A stretch of DNA of 64,000 bases from Streptomyces galbus (lineage in GTDB: Bacteria > Actinomycetota > Actinomycetes > Streptomycetales > Streptomycetaceae). The stretch is taken from the NCBI RefSeq assembly GCF_005280195.1, contig NZ_SZPR01000003.1:62001-126000 (forward strand), in the 5' to 3' direction. Positions within the stretch are counted from its first letter, which is position 1, and each line of letters opens with the position of its first letter. The notes below the pieces were generated by a model, which was given only the letters and a program-made list of their open reading frames with translations, had not been told where the DNA came from and did not search any database. Below, piece by piece: positions 34,836 to 44,847 of this stretch. Made by a program: the position numbers and the translations under genes.

Positions 34836-34849
34836 GTTTCACGTGAAAC
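34836..34849. promoter_or_regulatory. parS site (ParB binding)
   Basis: Perfect GTTTCACGTGAAAC between trxA and its terminator. Confidence 0.92.
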
Positions 34850-34860
34850 ACCGTGACACA

Positions 34861-34893
34861 CGAAGGGGCCGCCCCTGAGGGGCGGCCCCTTCG
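34861..34893. terminator. Bidirectional hairpin terminator after trxA
   Basis: Perfect 15-base arms (CGAAGGGGCCGCCCC and its complement) with a 3-base loop between convergent trxA and the GNAT gene. Confidence 0.92.
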
Positions 34894-34916
34894 TCATCCC
34901 CGATCGGTCATCACCC

Positions 34917-35534
34917 TCAGAGCGGCCGGAGCGCCGGTTCCTTCTGCACCGCTCCCAGGAGCCGGTCGAGTGCCATCTCCACGTCTTCCTTCCAGGAGAG
35001 CGTGGAGCGCAGTTCCAGCCGCAACCGAGGATGGGCCGGATGGGACCGCACCGTCTTGAAGCCCACCGCGGTCAGGTGGTCGGCCGGCAGCAGACAGGCG
35101 GGCTCCTTCCACCGGGCGTCCCCGAACGCCTCGATCGCCTTGAAGCCACGCCGCAGCAGGTCCTTCGCCACCGTCTGCACCATCACCCGGCCGAGCCCCT
35201 GCCCCTGGTAGCCCGGCAGGATGAAGGCCGTGATCAGCTGCACCGCGTCCGGGGAGATCGGGCTCGTCGGGAACGCCGACGACCGGGGGACGTACGCGGG
35301 TGGGGCGTAGAGCACGAAGCCCACCGGAGCGTCGTCCACGTAGACGACCCGGCCGCAGGAGCCCCAGTCCAGCAGCACGGCGGAGATCCAGGCTTCCTTC
35401 TCCAGCGTGGCCGTGCCGCCCTTCACCGCTGCTTCGCCGCTGACGGGGTCCAGCTCCCAGAAGACGCACGAGCCGCAGCGCTGGGGGAGGTCCTGGAGGT
35501 TGTCCAGCGTGAGCGGTACGAGCCGTCGCCCCAT
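34917..35534 (-). CDS. GNAT family N-acetyltransferase
   Basis: A 205-residue acetyltransferase. The acetyl-CoA loop LPGYQGQGLGRVMVQTVAKDLLRRG (around residues 114-134) is clear, preceded by the ITAFIL strand. An N-terminal CGSCVFWELDP segment with two cysteines (residues 20 and 23) is unusual and could bind metal or form a disulfide. ATG at 35534 has GAGGAA upstream. The conserved neighbourhood next to trxA and parB is typical of Streptomyces; the substrate is unknown. Confidence 0.85.
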   Translation of the reverse strand: MGRRLVPLTLDNLQDLPQRCGSCVFWELDPVSGEAAVKGGTATLEKEAWISAVLLDWGSCGRVVYVDDAPVGFVLYAPPAYVPRSSAFPTSPISPDAVQLITAFILPGYQGQGLGRVMVQTVAKDLLRRGFKAIEAFGDARWKEPACLLPADHLTAVGFKTVRSHPAHPRLRLELRSTLSWKEDVEMALDRLLGAVQKEPALRPL

Positions 35535-35644
35535 GAAGGCTGTTCCTCGCTTCCTTCGCCCACAGCACCGCGGGCGGCCGTCGGAGCACTCCGTTCCTTG
35601 AGCGTATCCACGATGTGTTTGCGTCGAAACTGACTAAAAGCAAA

Positions 35645-35685
35645 GAGCGGGCCCTGTTCCGGTACACACCGGACAGGGCCCGCTC
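35645..35685 (-). terminator. Hairpin after parB
   Basis: Long inverted repeat with outer arms GAGCGGGCCCTGT and complement plus inner CCGGT/ACCGG, 35 bases after the parB stop. Confidence 0.8.
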
Positions 35686-35719
35686 CCGGCCGGACGGTGT
35701 CCGCCCGGCCGACGTCCGA

Positions 35720-36820
35720 TCAGGACTCCGCGTCGTCGGAGCCGCCCTCCGCGAGACCCTTGTGCAGCACCGGGCCCTCGCCCGGGGCGAGCGTGCCGAG
35801 GATCCGCTCCAGGTCCTCCATCGAGGCGAACTCGACGGTGATCTTCCCCTTCTTCTGCCCGAGGTCGACCTTCACGCGCGTCTCGAAGCGGTCCGAGAGC
35901 CGGGTGGCGAGATCGGTGAGCGCCGGGGAGACCCGGGCGCCGGCGCGCGGCCCCTTGGCCCGCTGGGCCGACTGCGGCCGCGACCCCATCAGGGTCACGA
36001 TCTCCTCCACGGACCGCACCGACAGCCCCTCGGCCACGATGCGGTGCGCCAGCCTGTCCTGCTCCTCCGGGTCGTTCACGGACAGCAGCGCTCGCGCGTG
36101 CCCGGCCGAGAGCACTCCGGCCGCCACCCGACGCTGCACGGCCGGCGACAGCTTCAGCAGGCGCAGCGTGTTGGAGACCTGCGGACGGGAGCGTCCGATG
36201 CGGTCCGCCAACTGGTCATGGGTGCAGTTGAAGTCCTTCAGCAACTGCTCGTAGGCGTTCGCCTCTTCGATCGGGTTGAGCTGGGCCCGGTGAAGGTTCT
36301 CCAGGAGCGCGTCCAGGAGAAGCTTCTCGTCGTCCGTCTCCCGGACGATCGCCGGGATCGCCTCCAGCCCCGCCTCGCGGCTGGCCCGCAGACGCCGCTC
36401 GCCCATGATGAGCTCGTAGCGCTCGGGGCCGAGCTGCCGTACGACGACGGGCTGGAGGAGGCCGACCTCCTTGATGGAGGTGATCAGTTCGGCGAGCGCG
36501 TCCTCGTCGAAGACCTCACGCGGCTGACGCGGGTTGGGCGTGATGGCGTCGAGAGGGATCTCCGCGAAGTGCGCACCCACGGGAGGTGCGGGAACCTCCG
36601 CGGCGCTGCTCGTCGACGGCCCCTCTGGTGTTTCACGTGGAACAGGCGGCAGCGTCGCCACCCTGGCCGCGGCCACCCCGCGGTCCGTCAGTACCGGGAC
36701 GGCAGCCGGGGACACGGGCGCGCCGCCTCCCACCGCTGCCGCGGCCGGGTTCTTCTCCGTCGGAGCAGCAGGGATCAACGCGCCGAGCCCACGGCCCAAC
36801 CCCCTCCGTCGCTCGCTCAC
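35720..36820 (-). CDS. parB: Chromosome partitioning protein ParB
   Basis: A 366-residue CTP-dependent DNA clamp that loads at parS. The N-terminal [17 protein letters not shown] contacts ParA; the CTPase domain starts at about residue 84 ([17 protein letters not shown]) with GERR at 140-143; the helix-turn-helix for parS lies near 201-222 ([21 protein letters not shown]); a C-terminal dimerisation domain ends the protein. A parS copy in the linker is translated as VPRET (60-64). GTG at 36820 overlaps the parA stop by 4 bases, so they are translationally coupled. Confidence 0.96.
   Translation of the reverse strand: MSERRRGLGRGLGALIPAAPTEKNPAAAAVGGGAPVSPAAVPVLTDRGVAAARVATLPPVPRETPEGPSTSSAAEVPAPPVGAHFAEIPLDAITPNPRQPREVFDEDALAELITSIKEVGLLQPVVVRQLGPERYELIMGERRLRASREAGLEAIPAIVRETDDEKLLLDALLENLHRAQLNPIEEANAYEQLLKDFNCTHDQLADRIGRSRPQVSNTLRLLKLSPAVQRRVAAGVLSAGHARALLSVNDPEEQDRLAHRIVAEGLSVRSVEEIVTLMGSRPQSAQRAKGPRAGARVSPALTDLATRLSDRFETRVKVDLGQKKGKITVEFASMEDLERILGTLAPGEGPVLHKGLAEGGSDDAES
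36630..36643. promoter_or_regulatory. parS site inside parB
   Basis: GTTTCACGTGGAAC on the plus strand; on the coding (minus) strand it reads as Val-Pro-Arg-Glu-Thr. It has the same single variant base as the site at 1001. Confidence 0.85.
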
Positions 36821-38064
36821 TGGATCCCCTCCACCATGCTCGGATTGTTCTGGGCGCCGATGTGGGCGTGGGTGGCGTCGTAGCTGACGCCGACACCCTT
36901 CAGCGCGATCTCTCGTGCCGCCTCAAGGTAGGACAGGGCGCCGCTCGATCCGGGATCGTAGGTCAGCACGGTCTGTCCGTAGCTCGGTGCCTCGGAGATG
37001 CGGACGGAGCGGGGAATGCTCGTCCGCAGCACTTCGTCACCGAAGTGGGTGCGCACCTCTTCCGCGACCTGGGAGGCGAGGCGCGTCCGGCCGTCGTACA
37101 TGGTGAGCAGGATGGTCGACACGTGCAGGTGGGGGTTGAGGTGCCCCCGTACCAGGTCGACGTTGCGCAGGAGCTGTCCCAGGCCCTCCAGCGCGTAGTA
37201 CTCGCACTGGATCGGGATGAGGACCTCGGCCCCCGCCACGAGGGCGTTGACGGTCAGCAGGCCGAGGGAGGGCGGGCAGTCGATGAGGATGTAGTCAAGG
37301 GGCTGCTCGTACGCCTGGATCGCTCGCTGGAGCCGGCTCTCGCGGGCCACCAGGGACACCAGCTCGATCTCCGCACCGGCGAGATCGATCGTGGCGGGAG
37401 CGCAGAAGAGGCCTTCGACGTCGGGGACCGGCTGGACGACCTCGGAAAGGGGCCTGCTGTCCACCAGCACGTCGTAGATCGAGGGAACTTCGGCGTGGTG
37501 GTCGATCCCGAGAGCCGTGGACGCGTTGCCCTGCGGGTCGAGGTCGACCACCAGGACCCGGCCCCCGTGCAGGGCCAGGGACGCAGCAAGGTTCACGGTG
37601 GTCGTGGTCTTGCCGACCCCGCCCTTCTGGTTGGCGACCACGATCACGCGCGTCTGCTCGGGCCGCGGCAGGCCCTCGCCGGCACGGCCCAGAGCCTCTA
37701 CCGCCAGTTGGGCAGCACGACCGATCGGAGTGTCGTCCATCGGGGGCGGCGTTTCACGTGAAACATCCTCCCCCATCGACTCGGTACGGGGACCGGGGAC
37801 CGGATCGGTCATCGGTCCCGCGATGTTGGCGTCGGACCGCAAGGATTCACTCTCCTCGACTTCAGGCTCGCAATGAACAGAGCCTCCCATGCCTTCGGGG
37901 TCATGAACCAGTGAGGCCTGGTGTTCTGTGGAGAAATCCACCTCTGTGGACAACTCCGCCCCCTCATCGAGGGACCCGAGGGGCTTGCGGTCGCGGGGGT
38001 CGGCCGCGGCGCGGCCCCGACTGATGATGCCGTGCAGCAGTGAGCGACGTTTCACGTGAAACAC
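36817..38064 (-). CDS. parA: Chromosome partitioning ATPase ParA
   Basis: A 415-residue (as drawn) Walker ATPase that moves ParB-parS complexes. The deviant Walker A KGGVGKTT is at 147-154; DLDPQGNAS and [10 protein letters not shown] are further nucleotide-contact motifs. The first 135 residues are disordered. The start is uncertain: the GTG at 38064 places a parS site in the first codons (FHVKR), while an ATG at 37890 would give 357 residues, closer to known Streptomyces ParA. The gene also holds a parS at 37751 (VSRET, residues 101-105). Its stop overlaps parB. Confidence 0.9.
   Translation of the reverse strand: MFHVKRRSLLHGIISRGRAAADPRDRKPLGSLDEGAELSTEVDFSTEHQASLVHDPEGMGGSVHCEPEVEESESLRSDANIAGPMTDPVPGPRTESMGEDVSRETPPPMDDTPIGRAAQLAVEALGRAGEGLPRPEQTRVIVVANQKGGVGKTTTTVNLAASLALHGGRVLVVDLDPQGNASTALGIDHHAEVPSIYDVLVDSRPLSEVVQPVPDVEGLFCAPATIDLAGAEIELVSLVARESRLQRAIQAYEQPLDYILIDCPPSLGLLTVNALVAGAEVLIPIQCEYYALEGLGQLLRNVDLVRGHLNPHLHVSTILLTMYDGRTRLASQVAEEVRTHFGDEVLRTSIPRSVRISEAPSYGQTVLTYDPGSSGALSYLEAAREIALKGVGVSYDATHAHIGAQNNPSMVEGIQ
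37751..37764. promoter_or_regulatory. parS site inside parA
   Basis: Perfect GTTTCACGTGAAAC, translated in parA as Val-Ser-Arg-Glu-Thr in the disordered N-terminal region. Confidence 0.9.
38049..38062. promoter_or_regulatory. parS site at the parA 5' end
   Basis: Perfect GTTTCACGTGAAAC. It overlaps the first codons if parA starts at 38064, or lies in its leader if the start is downstream; ParB bound here could affect parAB expression. Confidence 0.92.
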
Positions 38065-38139
38065 GATGCACAGCGCCGACGACCGAACTCTCGCGACACT
38101 CCGTCAGACACGGGTGGGGCAGCTTGTGTGGAGTACGGG

Positions 38140-38856
38140 TCAGCGTCGGCGCCGCGTCCGTCCGGTCCGTGCGGCCTTCGCCCGCTTGGCCGCGAAGCGC
38201 ACCCCGCCCGGGCTCTCCCCGACCTCGACCCGGACGACCGTGGACAGGGGATCCACGACGCCCTCGCCCACCTGGACGATGGAGGTGTCGACGGCGCCGA
38301 GCTTGCTCAGGGCGGTCGTCGCACTCTTCAGCTCTTCCTCCGCCGTGTCCCCCTTGAGGGCGAGCATCTCGCCGTAGGGACGCAGCAGCGGGACGCCCCA
38401 GGTGGCCAGCCGGTCCAGGGGCGCCACGGCGCGGGCCGTCACCACGTGGACCGGGGTGAGCTTGCCCATGACCTCCTCGGCGCGGCCGCGCATCACGGTC
38501 ACGTGGTCCAGGCCGAGCAGCTCGACGACCTCGGTGAGGAAGTTGGTGCGGCGCAACAGCGGCTCCAACAGCGTGATCTTCAAATCCTCCCGGACGAGCG
38601 CCAGGGGGATGCCGGGGAGTCCGGCCCCGGAGCCGACGTCGCACACGGTCACGCCCTCGGGCACGACCTCGGAGAGCACCGCGCAGTTCAGCAGGTGCCG
38701 CTCCCACAGGCGGGGCACCTCCCGCGGGCCGATCAGCCCGCGCTGCACGCCTGCCTCGGCCAGCAGCTCGGCGTACCGGACCGCATCAGCGAAGCGATCA
38801 CCGAATACCTCGCGAGCCTGCTCGGGCGCAGGGGGGAGCTCCGCTGCCTCCGTCAC
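38140..38856 (-). CDS. rsmG: 16S rRNA (guanine527-N7)-methyltransferase RsmG
   Basis: A 238-residue SAM-dependent methyltransferase modifying G527 of 16S rRNA; its loss gives low-level streptomycin resistance in Streptomyces. The SAM motif is CDVGSGAGLPGIPLA (about residues 72-86), and VVTARAVAPLDRLATW follows. The C-terminal tail is Arg/Lys-rich. GTG at 38856 was preferred to an upstream ATG at 38880 because GAAGGA lies about 10 bases before it. It starts the rsmG-parA-parB group. Confidence 0.93.
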   Translation of the reverse strand: MTEAAELPPAPEQAREVFGDRFADAVRYAELLAEAGVQRGLIGPREVPRLWERHLLNCAVLSEVVPEGVTVCDVGSGAGLPGIPLALVREDLKITLLEPLLRRTNFLTEVVELLGLDHVTVMRGRAEEVMGKLTPVHVVTARAVAPLDRLATWGVPLLRPYGEMLALKGDTAEEELKSATTALSKLGAVDTSIVQVGEGVVDPLSTVVRVEVGESPGGVRFAAKRAKAARTGRTRRRR

Positions 38857-38925
38857 GGGGACCGTCCTTCCGTACCGCACCGGCGCTTCTCACGCCGGTC
38901 ATCAGAACTATCAGGCTGACAAAGA

Positions 38926-38956
38926 GCGGCCCCGTCTGCGCAACAGACGGGGCCGC
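38926..38956 (-). terminator. Hairpin between jag and rsmG
   Basis: Perfect 13-base arms (GCGGCCCCGTCTG and its complement) with a 5-base loop, 20 bases after the jag stop. It would separate the rnpA-yidD-yidC-jag unit from rsmG-parAB. Confidence 0.85.
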
Positions 38957-38976
38957 GGGGTGGTGCAGGTACCGCG

Positions 38977-39489
38977 TCAGTTGGGGAGCACGACGACGAA
39001 GCGCTGCGGCTCCTCGCCCTCGGACTCGCTGCGCAGGCCCGCCGCCTTCACCGCGTCATGGACGACCTTGCGCTCGAACGGCGTCATCGGCTTCAGCCTG
39101 ACCGGCTCGCCGCTGTTCTTCGCGTCGGCCGCTGCCTTGGCGCCCAGCTCCGAGAGCTCGGTGCGCTTCGTGGCGCGGTAGCCCCCGATGTCCAGCATCA
39201 GCCGGCTGCGGTCGCCGGTCTCCCGGTGCACGGCCAGGCGCGTCAGCTCCTGAAGCGCCTCCAGCACCTCGCCGTCGCGGCCGACCAGCTTCTGGAGGTC
39301 GCGGCTGCCCGTGTCGCTGATGATCGACACAGAGGCGCGGTCGGCCTCGACATCCATGTCGATGTCGCCGTCGAGGTCGGCGATGTCCAGCAGACCCTCG
39401 AGGTAGTCCGCCGCGATCTCGCCCTCCTGCTCCAGGCGGGTCAGGGCGTCTGCACCCTCGGCGGCAGCGGAGGTGGTGCCTTCCGTCAC
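38977..39489 (-). CDS. jag: RNA-binding protein Jag/KhpB (KH-R3H)
   Basis: A 170-residue RNA-binding protein. A KH-like domain (LQKLVGRDGEVLEALQELTRLAVHR, about residues 65-89) is followed by an R3H domain (PMTPFERKVVHDAV, about 134-147). Homologues in Firmicutes influence cell-division and envelope gene expression. It is encoded 15 bases after yidC, the conserved arrangement. The GTG start at 39489 fits the family's usual length here. Confidence 0.92.
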   Translation of the reverse strand: MTEGTTSAAAEGADALTRLEQEGEIAADYLEGLLDIADLDGDIDMDVEADRASVSIISDTGSRDLQKLVGRDGEVLEALQELTRLAVHRETGDRSRLMLDIGGYRATKRTELSELGAKAAADAKNSGEPVRLKPMTPFERKVVHDAVKAAGLRSESEGEEPQRFVVVLPN

Positions 39490-39504
39490 GGGATGGGCTC
39501 CTTC

Positions 39505-40806
39505 TTACTTCTTGGACGGGGACTTGGGGCGCTGCGGGCCACCCTTGCGCTGCCCGGACTGCGCCTTGCTGCGGCCGCTGCCGGTCTTGGCGGCGGGCTG
39601 CTTGGCGGTGGGCTGCTTCGGGGCGGCCTGCGGGGCAGCGGCGGCAGGCGGCTCGTCGTCCTGCGGCTCGTCGGTCTTGGACAGCGAGAGGGCGGACTCG
39701 CCGGCCGCCTTGACGCCGGACTGGCGCTGCGACTTGGACTGCCGCTTGGGCTGCTGGCGCTTGGCGGCGGCCGCGGTGGTGGTCCCACCGTCCTCCGTGC
39801 CCTCGACGGCCCGGGCCTCGCTCTTGACGATGGTGCCGTCCGCCTGGGCGGCGAAACCCGCCTTGCTCAGCCCGTTGATGAACTTGCGCTCGGCCTCGTT
39901 GCGGTCGCGGCCCTTGGCGACGATGGCCTTGACGATGGCGCGCTCGCCCCGTCCGCGGGTGCCGCCGTGGTGCGTGACGCGCTTGTACAGGCGCTCCAGG
40001 TACGCGGCCTGGGCCTTCGAACCCGGCGTCGGGTTGTTGTGGATGACGTACATCTGCTGGCCCATGGTCCACACGTTGGTGGTCAGCCAGTAGACGAGGA
40101 CACCGACGGGGAAGTTGATGCCGAAGATGGCGAACATGATGGGGAAGACGTACATCAGCATCTTCTGCTGCTGCATGAACGGGGTCTTCACCGAGGTGTC
40201 GACGTTCTTCGTCATCAGCTGGCGCTGGGTGAAGAACTGCGAGGCCGACATCAGGACGATCATGATGACGGTCACGACCCGCACGTCCGTCACCGAGGCA
40301 CCGAGGGCCTCGATGGTGGAGGAGCCGTCCTTGAACTTGGCGGCGAGCGGGGCGCCGAAGATGTGCGCCTTACGGGCGCTCTCCAGCAGCGAGTCGTTGA
40401 TGACACCGATGGTCTTGCCCGACGCGATGCCGTTGAGCACGTGGTACAGGGCGAAGAAGAACGGGGACTGCGCCAGGATGGGAAGGCACGAGGAGAGCGG
40501 GTTGGTGCCCGTCTCCTTGTACAGCTTCATCATCTCTTCGGACTGGCGCTGCTTGTCGTTCTTGTAGCGCTCCTGGATCTTCTTCATCTCGGGCTGCAGC
40601 GTCTGCATGGCCCGGGTCGCCTTGATCTGCTTCACGAAGAGCGGGATCAGGCAGATGCGGATCAGGATCACCAGGGACACGATGGACAGGCCCCAGGCCC
40701 ATCCGGTGTCCGGACCGAAGACGGCGCCGTACACCTTGTGGAACTGGACGATGACCCAGGAGACGGGTGTCGTGATGAAACTGAAGAGGCTGGCAATCGT
40801 GTCCAC
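39505..40806 (-). CDS. yidC: Membrane protein insertase YidC
   Basis: A 433-residue insertase for Sec-dependent and independent membrane proteins. About five helices: the first near residue 35-55 ([20 protein letters not shown], with the conserved Arg of the hydrophilic groove), the helical hairpin [18 protein letters not shown], and [19 protein letters not shown]. The C-terminal 130 residues are a basic, Ala/Gln-rich tail that may contact ribosomes. GTG at 40806, 3 bases after the yidD stop, so translation is coupled. Confidence 0.95.
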   Translation of the reverse strand: MDTIASLFSFITTPVSWVIVQFHKVYGAVFGPDTGWAWGLSIVSLVILIRICLIPLFVKQIKATRAMQTLQPEMKKIQERYKNDKQRQSEEMMKLYKETGTNPLSSCLPILAQSPFFFALYHVLNGIASGKTIGVINDSLLESARKAHIFGAPLAAKFKDGSSTIEALGASVTDVRVVTVIMIVLMSASQFFTQRQLMTKNVDTSVKTPFMQQQKMLMYVFPIMFAIFGINFPVGVLVYWLTTNVWTMGQQMYVIHNNPTPGSKAQAAYLERLYKRVTHHGGTRGRGERAIVKAIVAKGRDRNEAERKFINGLSKAGFAAQADGTIVKSEARAVEGTEDGGTTTAAAAKRQQPKRQSKSQRQSGVKAAGESALSLSKTDEPQDDEPPAAAAPQAAPKQPTAKQPAAKTGSGRSKAQSGQRKGGPQRPKSPSKK

Positions 40807-40809
40807 TAA

Positions 40810-41163
40810 TCATGCTCCTTGGGCATGGGACGGTGTCTCTGCGGCCGGGCTCGGGGAACGATTGTCCCCGGTGGCCGTTTCGGCGGCGGAGGGCCCGCCC
40901 CTGCGTGCACGCCAGGCGTCGCGCAGCATCTCGTGCCACCGCGGACGCTTGCGCGGTGGCACATGGTCCACACCGCCGAGCGACCACGGATTGCACCGGA
41001 GGATCCGCCAGGCGGTGAGCGCCGTTCCCTTGATCGCGCCGTGCCGGTCGATGGCCGTGTAGCCGTAGTGGGAGCACGACGGGTAGTACTTGCAGACCGG
41101 CCCCAGCAGAGGACTGATCGTCCACTGGTACAGCTTGATCAGAGCCAGCAGCGGGTACTTCAT
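40810..41163 (-). CDS. yidD: Membrane protein insertion efficiency factor YidD
   Basis: A 117-residue protein. The core (residues 1-72) has the family signature [27 protein letters not shown] with conserved Cys residues, and ends [10 protein letters not shown]. It associates with the inner membrane and helps YidC. The C-terminal 45 residues are disordered. The start ATG overlaps the rnpA stop by 4 bases. Confidence 0.94.
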   Translation of the reverse strand: MKYPLLALIKLYQWTISPLLGPVCKYYPSCSHYGYTAIDRHGAIKGTALTAWRILRCNPWSLGGVDHVPPRKRPRWHEMLRDAWRARRGGPSAAETATGDNRSPSPAAETPSHAQGA

Positions 41164-41531
41164 CGCGCGCCCCCTCCCAGCAGCCGTTGAAGGGCGGCAT
41201 CAAGGTCTTGGGCCAGCTGTGCATGGTCGGCGTCGCCCGCGCCGGGCAGCGCTCGTACGACTACCAGGCTACCGGGCGGGAAAAGGGCGACTCGGTCACG
41301 CAGGAGATGCCGCAGTCGGCGCTTGACCGTGTTGCGCACGACGGCGCCGCCCACGGCCTTGCTCACGACGAAACCCGCACGCGTCGGGGGAGCGCTCTCC
41401 CCAGGCGCGTGCGGGTCCGTGGCACCGCTTCGTAGGTGGACGACGAGCGTCGGGCGTCCGGCCCGGCGCCCCCGTCGTACCGCGGTCGCGAAGTCCTCGC
41501 GCCGCCTCAGCCGGTTCTCGGTGGGCAGCAC
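41160..41531 (-). CDS. rnpA: Ribonuclease P protein component
   Basis: A 123-residue basic protein that assists the RNase P RNA in tRNA 5' maturation. The signature [13 protein letters not shown] (around residues 65-77) is the conserved RNR helix. GTG at 41531; 21 bases after rpmH and overlapping yidD by 4 bases. Confidence 0.95.
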   Translation of the reverse strand: MLPTENRLRRREDFATAVRRGRRAGRPTLVVHLRSGATDPHAPGESAPPTRAGFVVSKAVGGAVVRNTVKRRLRHLLRDRVALFPPGSLVVVRALPGAGDADHAQLAQDLDAALQRLLGGGAR

Positions 41532-41552
41532 GACGGCATGACCTGACCGGGA

Positions 41553-41690
41553 TCAGGCGGACAGACGGGCGCGACCCTTGCTACGGCGGGACGCGAGGAT
41601 CGCGCGGCCGGCACGGGTGCGCATACGCAGCCGGAAGCCGTGGGTCTTCGCGCGACGACGGTTGTTCGGCTGGAAGGTGCGCTTGCTCAC
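41553..41690 (-). CDS. rpmH: 50S ribosomal protein L34
   Basis: A 45-residue, highly basic protein: it begins [19 protein letters not shown] and ends with [13 protein letters not shown]34 is the first gene of the leftward rpmH-rnpA-yidD-yidC-jag group and borders oriC in most bacteria. GTG at 41690. It is short and easily missed, but sequence and place are unambiguous. Confidence 0.97.
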   Translation of the reverse strand: MSKRTFQPNNRRRAKTHGFRLRMRTRAGRAILASRRSKGRARLSA

Positions 41691-42086
41691 TCGGGGGCTC
41701 CAGAAAAGAATCGGTAGTGGCGGGGTGCCGTCCTGGCTGTCACCGTGCGCCCACGAGTAGCTCGCGTCACGCCCGAGTGCACCGCTTCCCGATCACCTTC
41801 AGCGATCTGTGCCCATCGGAGGCAGGCGGCAGCAGCCATCGACAACTCGACCTGGTTACGGTACGCGCGGCTACGCCATCCGGTCAAACCGGCGGCCCTC
41901 GGGGGACACTGTCCACAGCCTGGGGACAACAACTTGAACCGTACCCGCCGCGCTGACTACCGTGGCTGAACTCCGATTCGTTCCCTTGTGACCCGCACCA
42001 GCGGATGAGTCCCCGCCGTCCACCCGACAACATCCCGACCCGTCCCACGATCACACGAACGTGGGACCTGTGAGAGAGCGTGCCCT
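41691..42086. promoter_or_regulatory. rpmH-dnaA divergent promoter region with DnaA boxes
   Basis: This 396-base gap holds the divergent promoters of rpmH and dnaA. Two DnaA-box-like 9-mers, CTGTCCACA (41909-41917) and TGGGGACAA (41921-41929, opposite orientation), are 3 bases apart about 160 bases before dnaA and could mediate autoregulation. I could not assign -35 and -10 boxes with confidence and see no small gene. Confidence 0.65.
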
Positions 42087-44183
42087 GTGGCTGACGTACC
42101 TGCCGATCTTGCCGCAGTGTGGCCACGCGTACTGGAGCAGCTCCTCGGGGAAGGGCGCGGCCAGGGTGTCGAGGTGAAGGACGAGCACTGGCTGCGGCGC
42201 ACCCAGCCGCTGGCGCTGGTCGCGGACACCGCGCTGCTCGCCGTGCCGAACGAGTTCGCCAAGAACGTGCTGGAGGGCCGGCTCGCGCCGATCGTCAGCG
42301 AGTCGCTGACCCGTGAGTGCGGCCGTCCGATCCGTATCGCGATCACCGTCGACGACTCCGCGGGCGAGCCCCCGGCCCCGCCTGCGCCCTCCACGCAGCA
42401 GCAGCGCTACGACGACCAGTCGGCCCAGGCGTCCCAGCCGTCCCAGTCGGCCCAGCCCGAGCTGCCGACCGGCCCCTACGACACCTCCTACGACGGGGGC
42501 CGCGGCAACCACGCCGGCCGCAGCTCGTACGAGACGTCCTACGACGGCCCGTACGAGGGGTACGGCAGGCACCGCGCGGAACCCCGGCCCGGGCCGCCCG
42601 GCGACCAGCAGCACGGCGGGCACGACCAGCGCACCGGTGGACGTGACCAGCACTCCGGCGGACGGGACCCGCACACGGGCGGGCGGGACCAGCGTCCCGG
42701 TGGGCGCGACCAGCTTCCCTCGGCCCGGCCGGCCTACCCCTCGGAGTACCAGCGCCCCGAGCCGGGCGCCTGGCCGCGGGCCCAGCAGGACGACTACGGC
42801 TGGCAGCAGCAGCGCCTCGGCTTCCCCGAGCGCGACCCGTACGCCTCGCCCAACCAGGACGGCTACGGCGGCCCCTCCGGACGGGACTCCTACGACGCCC
42901 CCTCCGCGGACTACCGCCCGCAGCCGCCGGAGCGGCCCGGGTACGAGTCGCCGTACGACAAGCCGCGCGGCGACTACGAGCCGTCGCGGGACTACGACCA
43001 GCGCGACGGCGGCCGGCGCGAGCTGTCCGAGCAGGGCGGCGGACCGGGCCACCGCGGCAGTCACGGCGCCCCCGTGCCGCCCTCCGGCGGGGCCGGCGCA
43101 CCCGGATCGTCGGCCGCCCCGCCCGCGCCGTCCGGCGGGCCCGGCGAGCCCACCGCGCGCCTGAACCCCAAGTACCTCTTCGACACGTTCGTCATCGGCG
43201 CGTCCAACCGCTTCGCGCACGCGGCCGCGGTGGCCGTCGCCGAGGCGCCCGCCAAGGCGTACAACCCGCTGTTCATCTACGGCGAGTCCGGGCTGGGCAA
43301 GACGCACCTGCTGCACGCCATCGGGCACTACGCGCGCAGCCTGTACCCCGGCACGCGCGTGCGGTACGTGAGCTCGGAGGAGTTCACCAACGAGTTCATC
43401 AACTCCATCCGCGACGGCAAGGGCGACAGCTTCCGCAAGCGCTACCGCGAGATGGACATCCTGCTCGTCGACGACATCCAGTTCCTCGCGGACAAGGAGT
43501 CGACGCAGGAGGAGTTCTTCCACACCTTCAACACGCTCCACAACGCCAACAAGCAGATCGTGCTCTCCAGCGACCGGCCGCCCAAGCAGCTCGTGACGCT
43601 GGAGGACCGGCTGCGCAACCGCTTCGAGTGGGGCCTGATCACCGACGTCCAGCCGCCCGAGCTGGAGACGCGCATCGCGATCCTGCGCAAGAAGGCGGTC
43701 CAGGAGCAGCTCAACGCGCCGCCCGAGGTACTGGAGTTCATCGCGTCCCGCATCTCGCGCAACATCCGCGAGCTGGAGGGCGCGCTGATCCGGGTGACGG
43801 CGTTCGCCTCGCTCAACCGGCAGCCGGTGGACCTGGGCCTGACCGAGATCGTCCTGAAGGACCTGATCCCGGGCGGCGAGGACTCGGCGCCGGAGATCAC
43901 GTCGACGGCCATCATGGGCGCCACGGCGGACTACTTCGGGCTGACCGTCGAGGACCTGTGCGGCACCTCGCGCGGGCGCGCGCTGGTGACCGCCCGGCAG
44001 ATCGCCATGTACCTGTGCCGTGAGCTGACGGACCTGTCGCTGCCGAAGATCGGCGCGCTGTTCGGCGGCCGGGACCACACGACGGTCATGCACGCCGACC
44101 GCAAGATCCGCAATCTGATGGCCGAGCGGCGGTCGATCTACAACCAGGTGACCGAGCTGACGAACCGGATCAAGAACGGCTGA
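42087..44183 (+). CDS. dnaA: Chromosomal replication initiator DnaA
   Basis: A 698-residue initiator that binds oriC boxes and melts the origin. Domain I (about 1-90) is followed by an unusually long linker, domain II (about 93-355), rich in Tyr, Gly, Asp and Gln with five tandem heptads of the type GGRDQxx (residues 177-211). Domain III (AAA+) has Walker A GESGLGKT (399-406) and Walker [10 protein letters not shown] (about 457-465). Domain IV binds DNA through [15 protein letters not shown]. coli DnaA is 467 residues; the extra length, typical of Streptomyces, is all in domain II. GTG start at 42087. Confidence 0.97.
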   Translation: MADVPADLAAVWPRVLEQLLGEGRGQGVEVKDEHWLRRTQPLALVADTALLAVPNEFAKNVLEGRLAPIVSESLTRECGRPIRIAITVDDSAGEPPAPPAPSTQQQRYDDQSAQASQPSQSAQPELPTGPYDTSYDGGRGNHAGRSSYETSYDGPYEGYGRHRAEPRPGPPGDQQHGGHDQRTGGRDQHSGGRDPHTGGRDQRPGGRDQLPSARPAYPSEYQRPEPGAWPRAQQDDYGWQQQRLGFPERDPYASPNQDGYGGPSGRDSYDAPSADYRPQPPERPGYESPYDKPRGDYEPSRDYDQRDGGRRELSEQGGGPGHRGSHGAPVPPSGGAGAPGSSAAPPAPSGGPGEPTARLNPKYLFDTFVIGASNRFAHAAAVAVAEAPAKAYNPLFIYGESGLGKTHLLHAIGHYARSLYPGTRVRYVSSEEFTNEFINSIRDGKGDSFRKRYREMDILLVDDIQFLADKESTQEEFFHTFNTLHNANKQIVLSSDRPPKQLVTLEDRLRNRFEWGLITDVQPPELETRIAILRKKAVQEQLNAPPEVLEFIASRISRNIRELEGALIRVTAFASLNRQPVDLGLTEIVLKDLIPGGEDSAPEITSTAIMGATADYFGLTVEDLCGTSRGRALVTARQIAMYLCRELTDLSLPKIGALFGGRDHTTVMHADRKIRNLMAERRSIYNQVTELTNRIKNG
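42615..42719 (+). repeat. Tandem 21-bp repeats in dnaA linker domain
   Basis: Five imperfect in-frame copies of a 21-bp unit encode heptads [28 protein letters not shown] and GGRDQLP. Confidence 0.8.
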
Positions 44184-44209
44184 GGCCACCGGCGGATCCA
44201 CGGCACGTG

Positions 44210-44242
44210 AGGCGCTCCCGGAGGGTTCCGGGAGCGCCTTTT
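44210..44242 (+). terminator. Rho-independent terminator of dnaA
   Basis: Thirteen-base arms (AGGCGCTCCCGGA and its complement), 4-base loop and a TTTT run, 27 bases after the dnaA stop. Confidence 0.9.
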
Positions 44243-44847
44243 CCGTGCTCCGGACGTCCCGGGACACGTCTGTTCCGTGCCCCGGCCGTCCCCGGACGCG
44301 TCCGGGGGCCGTACCCCCGCCGCACCGGCTGTTCGATTACGTCCCTGGTCACGGCCCCCCTCCACAGATTCGGTGACTTTCTCCCGTCCACAGACTGGGG
44401 ACCGCGGAGTTGTCCCGATCGTGTCCACAGGGCCGGCTGTTGAGGGACCATCAGACGAGGTCAGGTGGCTGTGGATCCGTGGACGAAGGATCTCCACAGA
44501 CTGTGGACGACGCCGTGATCCACAGGCTGTGCGCAAAGTTGTCCACGGGCCGCCCACAGGCTGGGGCCGGTTGTCCCCAGCGATCCCCGGCTTCTCCACA
44601 TGGCTGTCCACTGTTCGGCAACCCGGCGCGCCTCCTCACCGTGTCGAGTGAAAGGCGTCACACGAAGGTGCCGGGTTGGGCTGTGGGAAAGGCGGGTAAA
44701 CCTGGGGACGCCGCTGGGGAGAAGTCGCCCCGGCCTGTGCACGGGGTGTGCAGAACTTTCCGTTCTCCACAGCAGCCCCGAGTTGTCCACCGGCTCCGCC
44801 CACAGGCACCGTGGACAAAAAACCGCCCCTGAGCTGGGCAAACGAGG

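Noticed and set aside
42051..44267. Minus-strand 738-codon frame opposite dnaA
   Set aside because: Antisense shadow of dnaA.
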